DNA of 10,767 nucleotides from Crocinitomicaceae bacterium. Its GTDB lineage: Bacteria > Bacteroidota > Bacteroidia > Flavobacteriales_D > Sanyastnellaceae. The translations under genes were made by a program, and so were the position numbers. The stretch is from positions 1-10,767 of the forward strand of contig JADLBA010000263.1 in the NCBI GenBank assembly GCA_020848015.1, given 5' to 3'. Below, in pieces: positions 6,044 to 10,767 of this stretch. Under the pieces are notes generated by a model. It did not search any database. It had not been told where the DNA came from and was given only the letters and a program-made list of their open reading frames with translations. Position 1 is the stretch's first letter. Every line of letters begins with the position of its first letter.

Positions 6044-7486
6044 TTATTTTCTTCTTCCTTCGAGGATTTTAAGAAATGATCGGCTTCGGATTTCCTCTAT
6101 GGTAAGTCCGGTAGCTAATGCTTCCGCTTCACTGATTGCTCCGCAGTTCAATCCGCGGAGAAAATAATTCAGCAATCCCTGTCCTGTGGCGGCATCATCA
6201 AATACATCACCGGTGAGGGTGGCGCGAGCCGCTTTTTCAACGAATGCCTTCAGGCGCTTTGCCGCATCTTCATAGCTTTCGAGAAAAAAAGAATAGATGG
6301 CAGCATAACGCATCGGAAATTGTGCAGGGTTCAGATCCCATCCCTGATAAAGTCCTTTCCACAGCGAGTAGCGTGTGTGATCGTAGGCTTTTTTCCAACT
6401 GCGGTGAACCACACGTCTATTCTCTGCAATTTGTTCAGGGGTGAGGTTATCGCCGCGGTGAGGACCAATCGGCATCACATTGGTAGCGCCATCGGATAGC
6501 CAAATACCGGTAGCGCCCAACGCCACTTTCATAAAGTGGTGGGCAAAATCGCAAACGGCATGTCCCATGTCTTGGTAGCGGGCCGTGATATTGCAAGAAG
6601 CAGTATAATCATACGTGCCGAATGCAGTGGCGATCATTCTTCCTTTGCTCGCCAGTACAAATGACCGAAGTGGGTTGGTTCCGTCTTTATTGATCACCGC
6701 CTGTGTGGTTTCCACCATCATTTCCATTTTGAGTGCACCAGATGCAATCGCAGTTTTAGACTCAAGAACTTCAAAAATTTTTACCAATGCTGCTACTTGT
6801 TCCGGTATAGTAACCTTGGGCAGCATCACGACAAAATTCGCCGGCAGCTTTCCTCCGGCTTGTTCTGAAAGTGTGGTTAAAAAAATATCTAAGGTTCGCA
6901 CCCCTCTTTCTTTGAGGTCTTCTGTAAATGGTTTGATGCGAATACCGATGAAGGGAGGAAGTGAGTTTGCTTTCATTCCCTTCGCCACTTCAATTGCTGC
7001 GCGCTCTGCAGTAGCATCCTCCTCGTCCCACGACCGGTTTCCAAAACCATCTTCGAAGTCAATGCGAAAATCTTCCATCGCCTCCGTAGTGAGTTTTTGA
7101 ATCACTTTGTTATAAGTCGTATAAGCCAACCAAGCAGAATGCTTTTTTCGCTCCTCTTCGGTGCTTTCATCGAGCTTTTTTGTGAGCGCAGCAATTCCCG
7201 CTTCATCAGCAGGTAACTCATTGTGTCCGGGAAGTTCAATGGCCTTCGCAAGTTCAACAAAATTGGGCGCATTGTGCAACAATGTATTCAGAGCTGCCCT
7301 TCCCATTTTTTCTGCGCTTTCGGCAGTAAAAAGATCCGCTCCTCCGTAAACCGTGTGAACCGGCTGGCGATCAGGGCGATCACCGGGATATACTTTTTGA
7401 AATGCCTTGTTGGCAGTTCCCAACTCTTCCAGTATCTGAGATTTGTCGGTAACAGGGATGGAAAGTTTCATTGTCAATGTACTCAT
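6044..7486 (-). CDS. CitE/malate-synthase-like TIM-barrel protein (DUF6986-like) in purine cluster
   Basis: This 480-residue protein looks like the family I recall as DUF6986, sometimes annotated 'phosphoenolpyruvate kinase', related to the HpcH/HpaI-CitE-malate synthase TIM barrels. Superfamily landmarks appear in order: DFRIDFEDGFG (139-149; compare DLED in CitE), GIRIKPF (181-187; substrate-binding Arg), MLPKV (221-225; compare LPKVE), MEMMVETTQAVI (254-265; metal-binding Glu259) and ATAFGTYDYTASCNI (286-300; metal-binding Asp293). The rest of the length is an N-terminal extension of about 130 residues and a C-terminal helical region (350-480) with WKKAYDHTRYSLWKGLYQGWDLNPAQ. Family members act on acyl-CoA, glyoxylate or 2-oxo acids with Mg2+. 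The true reaction here is unknown; the setting suggests glyoxylate, the carbon product of allantoate breakdown. It is last in the purine operon, 23 bases after uraH. The ATG at 7486 is used; Met6 is an alternative. Confidence 0.8.
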   Translation of the reverse strand: MSTLTMKLSIPVTDKSQILEELGTANKAFQKVYPGDRPDRQPVHTVYGGADLFTAESAEKMGRAALNTLLHNAPNFVELAKAIELPGHNELPADEAGIAALTKKLDESTEEERKKHSAWLAYTTYNKVIQKLTTEAMEDFRIDFEDGFGNRSWDEEDATAERAAIEVAKGMKANSLPPFIGIRIKPFTEDLKERGVRTLDIFLTTLSEQAGGKLPANFVVMLPKVTIPEQVAALVKIFEVLESKTAIASGALKMEMMVETTQAVINKDGTNPLRSFVLASKGRMIATAFGTYDYTASCNITARYQDMGHAVCDFAHHFMKVALGATGIWLSDGATNVMPIGPHRGDNLTPEQIAENRRVVHRSWKKAYDHTRYSLWKGLYQGWDLNPAQFPMRYAAIYSFFLESYEDAAKRLKAFVEKAARATLTGDVFDDAATGQGLLNYFLRGLNCGAISEAEALATGLTIEEIRSRSFLKILEGRRK

Positions 7487-7509
7487 GATTGATGGATAAA
7501 ATAAATGAA

Positions 7510-7851
7510 TCAGCTTCCACGATAGGTGGAATAACCAAACGGGTTTAAAAGTAATGGAACATGGTAATGCTCCGTATCATGTATTTCAAAAACAACAGGA
7601 ATGTAAGGATAAAAACCTCTGGTATTCCTCGCTGCAAAATATTCTCCGGTCTGAAAGTACATCCGGTAAATTCCCGGTTTCAGCACCATATCAGCCGGAA
7701 CAAGTCCTTGTACCCGTCCGTCATCATTCGTTACGCCAGACACAATATCTTCCCATAGGTCTGCTCCTGCCGGCCGTTGCAGCCGGATGGTAATACCCTT
7801 GGCCGGTTGGCCGGAGGAGGTATCCAAAACGTGGGTAGTGATTTGACTCAT
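7510..7851 (-). CDS. uraH: 5-hydroxyisourate hydrolase (transthyretin-like)
   Basis: This 113-residue protein is a complete HIU hydrolase. It hydrolyses 5-hydroxyisourate, the product of urate oxidase, to OHCU in uric acid degradation. Family signatures: THVLDTSSGQPA at 6-17 with the catalytic His7, NDDGRVQ at 42-48 with the active-site Arg46, and the C-terminal block HYHVPLLLNPFGYSTYRGS (95-113) with His97 and the diagnostic YRGS end that separates HIU hydrolases from vertebrate transthyretins. There is no signal peptide, so it is cytosolic, expected as a homotetramer. Its ATG overlaps the uraD stop by 4 nt (ATGA), indicating translational coupling. Confidence 0.97.
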   Translation of the reverse strand: MSQITTHVLDTSSGQPAKGITIRLQRPAGADLWEDIVSGVTNDDGRVQGLVPADMVLKPGIYRMYFQTGEYFAARNTRGFYPYIPVVFEIHDTEHYHVPLLLNPFGYSTYRGS

Positions 7852-8351
7852 GCTAATAATTTTTCCAGTCGAATAATGGTTATTTTTTCCTGTTCCTTCG
7901 CAGCAATTTTTAATTCAACCGAACGTTCATTCGTCAACCTCTCTTCGAGGAGAACAAGCATTTCCTCTGCTGATTTTCCGGTAGCACAGACAATGAAGAT
8001 AAAACCAAATTTTTCTTCATATACTTTATTTCCGTCAGCCAGTCGTTGAATGACTTCCATTGAAGCGTTGTTCATTCCTCCCTGTTCATTCCCTGCCCAC
8101 TCTTTTGTATGTGAGTACTTTTTGGAAAGGCTTTCGACGTCACCGATTTTTGGATGGCCGGTAAAAGCTTCAAGCCAGTCGCCTTCACCGCATCCTGCCC
8201 ATATTTCAGAAGCCTTTGTGAGCATATCTTCGGCGCTTTGAAAAGGCCGTGCTGCAACCATTTCATTTGTCCACACAGACGATACACAGCATTTATTTAA
8301 CGCCTGTTTTGCAGCATCAACTGAGAGTGAATTTATTTCTTCTATCGTCAT
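7848..8351 (-). CDS. uraD: OHCU decarboxylase
   Basis: This 167-residue protein is 2-oxo-4-hydroxy-4-carboxy-5-ureidoimidazoline decarboxylase, which converts OHCU to (S)-allantoin, the step after UraH. It is all-helical and of normal family length. Motifs: AARPF (33-37), HPKIGD (66-71) with the catalytic His66, EWAGNEQGGM (84-93) with the conserved Glu/Gln, and FGFIFIVCATGKSAEEML (115-132), the family's strongest signature near the active site. The ATG start lies 46 bases after the allantoicase stop, and the 3' end overlaps uraH by 4 nt. With uraH it makes allantoin stereospecifically rather than leaving spontaneous racemic decay. Confidence 0.96.
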   Translation of the reverse strand: MTIEEINSLSVDAAKQALNKCCVSSVWTNEMVAARPFQSAEDMLTKASEIWAGCGEGDWLEAFTGHPKIGDVESLSKKYSHTKEWAGNEQGGMNNASMEVIQRLADGNKVYEEKFGFIFIVCATGKSAEEMLVLLEERLTNERSVELKIAAKEQEKITIIRLEKLLA

Positions 8352-8397
8352 TCTGTTAAGAGCGATCGTCTCCTATTTTAGTTTCTGCTCATTTCTA

Positions 8398-9381
8398 TCA
8401 TGCAATAGTTCCCCACAACCTCAATCTGCTCACACCTCCATCGGGAAATATACTCAGTCGAATATGTGTTACAGGCTCATGGGGCAAAATTTCCGTCGAA
8501 TAGTTATGTTCCATATTTGCCGCAAGTTTTGATTGTGGAAGAATAGTTTTCCAGGCAGCATTTTCCAAATCATCTGAATCGGCATTGCATCCTTCTATCA
8601 GACAGCTATCCGGATAGTTTCCAATAAAGTGCGCGGTATCCACGTTGATCTTACTGATCTTTCCCTTGTGCGCTAAGTGTATGATCACCCAGTCGTGATT
8701 GTTCGGAGTTCTGTTCCTTTTGGTTTCCCACCCATCTCCCATATTCACTCCACGCTGTGGGAGGAGCAGGTTTTCCATGTGACTAAAGAACATATCGTTA
8801 CACTTCACCGGCCGTGCTCCGTTCAGCGCAGAGGCAAGATCCAACACTTCGTCTTTTTTCACCAGCGACCAATCCTTCTTAACCTCTCCGTAAACGCGGA
8901 AGCGCGCCACTCCTCCGTCCGGGTAAATGTGCAGCTTAATATGCGTCCAAAGATGGGGGTTTTCAATTTCAAAAAAATGTTGGCTGCCGGGGTTGAGCGG
9001 TGATTTCGGAAGTATTTCAGTCCACGTAACATTCTGGTGATTGCCGTCTGTTACATAACAGGCTTCGATCGAACAGTGCGGAGGATGATTGCCGAGGAAG
9101 TGATTGGTGTCAACATCAAAGCCTCTGATGATCCCGGTAGCAGCCAGTTTCACAATCGCCCAGTCGTGTCCGGGAACTCTTTTTCTCCTGGATTCCCATC
9201 CGTCCATCCATTTACCGCGTTCGGTAAATTTATCGGCAATAAAAATTCCTCTACCAGGTTTGATCAGATTTTCTGCTTCTGCAAAAAATTCATCGGTGCA
9301 TTCTACCACCTTTCCACCCAGACGTTCTGAAGCGAGATCGGTCAGTTTGGTAAAAGCAGGTGCTGTTTCTGTTGTTGTCAT
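8398..9381 (-). CDS. alc: Allantoicase
   Basis: This 327-residue protein hydrolyses allantoate to (S)-ureidoglycolate and urea. It is built of two tandem allantoicase repeats. In repeat 1 (about 22-167) the landmarks are MDGWESRRKR, HDWAIVKL, DTNHFLGNHPP and IYPDGGVARFRVYG. In repeat 2 (about 188-327) they are GDGWETKRNR, HDWVIIHL, DTAHFIGNYP and IFPDGGVSRLRLWG. The duplicated jelly-roll architecture and length match the family. The ATG at 9381 (MTTTETAPAF) is preferred over an in-frame TTG at 9393 that would add four residues. The gene follows allantoinase after about 106 bases and precedes uraD by 46 bases. Use of allantoicase rather than allantoate amidohydrolase (AllC) means urea, not ammonia, is released at this step. 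Confidence 0.96.
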   Translation of the reverse strand: MTTTETAPAFTKLTDLASERLGGKVVECTDEFFAEAENLIKPGRGIFIADKFTERGKWMDGWESRRKRVPGHDWAIVKLAATGIIRGFDVDTNHFLGNHPPHCSIEACYVTDGNHQNVTWTEILPKSPLNPGSQHFFEIENPHLWTHIKLHIYPDGGVARFRVYGEVKKDWSLVKKDEVLDLASALNGARPVKCNDMFFSHMENLLLPQRGVNMGDGWETKRNRTPNNHDWVIIHLAHKGKISKINVDTAHFIGNYPDSCLIEGCNADSDDLENAAWKTILPQSKLAANMEHNYSTEILPHEPVTHIRLSIFPDGGVSRLRLWGTIA

Positions 9382-9422
9382 TTCTAAGTACAATTAATAA
9401 TTACATCTATATCTTTTAAAAG

Positions 9423-9452
9423 CGAAATTACCTGATTCCCCGTGGTTCCCAA
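9423..9452 (-). promoter_or_regulatory. Candidate promoter for alc
   Basis: On the minus strand TTG (9452-9450) is followed after 19 bases by TAATTTCG (9430-9423), one mismatch from the Bacteroidota TTTG-N19..21-TAnnTTTG pattern. It would give a leader of about 35 nt before the alc ATG. A small inverted repeat GGTTCCCAACC (9444-9454) overlaps the -33 position and could be an operator. It suggests an internal promoter in the purine cluster, but the match is not exact. Confidence 0.3.
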
Positions 9453-9487
9453 CCGAACAATCATTCGATATCGCTATTACTTTTTTT

Positions 9488-10767
9488 TCAATGGGGGGAT
9501 AAAATTATTTTTCCTTTTGATAAATCAACAAATTCTCCTTCATCAAAAACGAGGTGGCCATTAACATAAGTGCTTACTACTCTTCCGGCGAGTTCCATTC
9601 CGAGGTAGGGAGTTACTTTGTGCCTGTGTTGTATATTTTTCTTTTCAACCATAAATATTTCTTCGGGGTTCCAGACGGTAATATCAGCATCGTATCCCGT
9701 GCTGATCCTGCCTTTCCTGTGATCCATTTTCAGGAAGGAAGCAATCGAACCACTCATCAGCCGCGCTGTATCCGCAATCGTGAATCCTTTGAGTTTTGCA
9801 TTGGTCCAAAAAACAGGAAGGCTAAACTGAAGCCCCGCTATTCCTCCCCAGGCTTTTTTGAAATTGCCTGAATCGAGTTCTTTGATTTCCGGTGGAGCCG
9901 GCGAATGATCCGTTACGACAAAATCAATGTGCCCATCGCGCAGGGCAGACCACAGCTTGTCATTGTTTTCCTTTTCACGGATGGGAGGAGCGCATTTGAA
10001 TGCCGTTGCGCCATCGGCAATTTCTTCCGCATTGAACACAAGATAGTGCGGACAGGTTTCCACTGTCAGTGGAAGCCCCTTTTTCCGCGCCGCCTTCAGT
10101 TGCTCAATTGAACCGGAAGAGGAAAGGTGAACGATGTGAGTGCGAATACCGAACTCTTCACACAACTTTATCATCAGCGCTATGGCATTGTCTTCCCATA
10201 CACGGGGTCGCGATTTCAAGTAGGCACTATATTTTGTGGGGGAAGCCTCAAGAAGGTCAATACCAGAATGCAGAGTATTGAGTTCGCAGTGAACAAGTAA
10301 TAACGCATTATTTTTTTTGAGAATAGGCATTGCCCTTCGCAGGTCTTCTTCAGAAACATTCGGAAATTCATCAATGCCCGAATGGGTGAGAAATGCTTTG
10401 ATGCCCAGTACACCGGAATGCAGCAGTTCATCCAGAGAGTCAATGTTTTCGGGGATAATACCTCCCCAGAAAGCACAATTCACATGCAGGGCAGATTGTG
10501 CTGAATCGAGTTTTTGCTGAAATGATTTTTTATCTATTGAAACCGGGCTTGAATTGAGGGGCATATCCACCAGCAGGGTGATGCCACCGGCAGCAGCCGA
10601 ACGGGTGGCGGTATCAAAACCCTCCCATTCTGTTCTTCCCGGCTCGTTGATATGTACGTGAGAATCTATCAATCCTGGCATTATAACATCCGTTCCATAA
10701 TCACGGAATTCAAAACCATTCTTGCGAACTGCTCCCATTTCTACAGAGGTGATTTTTCCCTCAGAAA
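9488..10767 (-). CDS. allB: Allantoinase, 5' end outside the window
   Basis: This cyclic amidohydrolase hydrolyses (S)-allantoin to allantoate. The frame stays open to the window edge: upstream of an internal ATG at 10738 it continues as SEGKITSVE, the usual N-terminal strand of the family, so about 20-30 N-terminal residues are missing and the ATG is not the start. Numbered from that ATG: GLIDSHVHINEPGRTEWEGF (22-41) has the HxH metal ligands (His27, His29) and the allantoinase-type NEPGR(T)EWEG signature rather than dihydroorotase residues; GIKAFL holds the lysine (114) that is carboxylated to bridge two metals; LVHCE has His150; HIVHLSSSGS has His204; TDHSPAP has Asp277. The C-terminus (RVVSTYVNGHLVF) is complete. 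It is the first visible gene of the purine cluster; earlier genes may lie upstream. Confidence 0.96.
   Translation of the reverse strand, partial: SEGKITSVEMGAVRKNGFEFRDYGTDVIMPGLIDSHVHINEPGRTEWEGFDTATRSAAAGGITLLVDMPLNSSPVSIDKKSFQQKLDSAQSALHVNCAFWGGIIPENIDSLDELLHSGVLGIKAFLTHSGIDEFPNVSEEDLRRAMPILKKNNALLLVHCELNTLHSGIDLLEASPTKYSAYLKSRPRVWEDNAIALMIKLCEEFGIRTHIVHLSSSGSIEQLKAARKKGLPLTVETCPHYLVFNAEEIADGATAFKCAPPIREKENNDKLWSALRDGHIDFVVTDHSPAPPEIKELDSGNFKKAWGGIAGLQFSLPVFWTNAKLKGFTIADTARLMSGSIASFLKMDHRKGRISTGYDADITVWNPEEIFMVEKKNIQHRHKVTPYLGMELAGRVVSTYVNGHLVFDEGEFVDLSKGKIILSPH

Noticed and set aside
6615..7100. 161-codon plus-strand frame opposite the DUF6986-like gene
   Set aside because: Lies wholly antisense within a well-supported gene; its Ser/Ala/Ile-rich composition is typical of a shadow frame.

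Overview
The window looks like a chromosomal segment of a Bacteroidota bacterium. The evidence is moderately AT-rich DNA, weak or absent Shine-Dalgarno sequences, several exact TAnnTTTG-type -7 promoter motifs, a GxxExxY-family gene embedded in AATCCTGATTC-type repeats, a secreted Lcl/DUF1566-like protein, and a transketolase split into two subunits. No rRNA, tRNA, CRISPR array, integrase or transposase was found.

Layout. Bases 1-1230 hold a small defence or accessory patch on the minus strand: a short N6-adenine-type DNA methyltransferase-like protein followed by a GxxExxY protein with a PD-(D/E)XK-like motif. A degenerate 44-bp direct repeat forms the 3' ends of both genes and encodes their last residues. 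Bases 1217-1561 have no convincing gene. Bases 1562-2557 encode an extended-SDR NAD(P)-dependent epimerase/reductase (minus). Bases 2558-3409 are mostly non-coding, with one unrecognised 84-codon ORF (plus) and two stem-loop structures, one a likely bidirectional terminator. Bases 3410-3952 encode a small exported Lcl-like protein (minus). It diverges from a two-gene transketolase operon (4163-6004, plus).

Bases 6044-10767 are a five-gene minus-strand purine-degradation cluster, in transcription order: allantoinase (5' end outside the window), allantoicase, OHCU decarboxylase, 5-hydroxyisourate hydrolase, and a CitE/malate-synthase-like TIM-barrel protein (DUF6986-like). uraD and uraH overlap by 4 nt, and the other spacings are 23, 46 and about 106 nt.

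How the genes work together. UraH and UraD turn 5-hydroxyisourate into (S)-allantoin, AllB opens it to allantoate, and allantoicase splits that to ureidoglycolate and urea. Neither a urate oxidase nor a known ureidoglycolate lyase/urease is visible here. The last gene keeps the acidic metal-binding positions of the CitE/malate synthase fold. It is the most interesting object in the window, as a candidate enzyme for the glyoxylate (or ureidoglycolate) end of the pathway. The transketolase pair is probably housekeeping and only a convergent neighbour.
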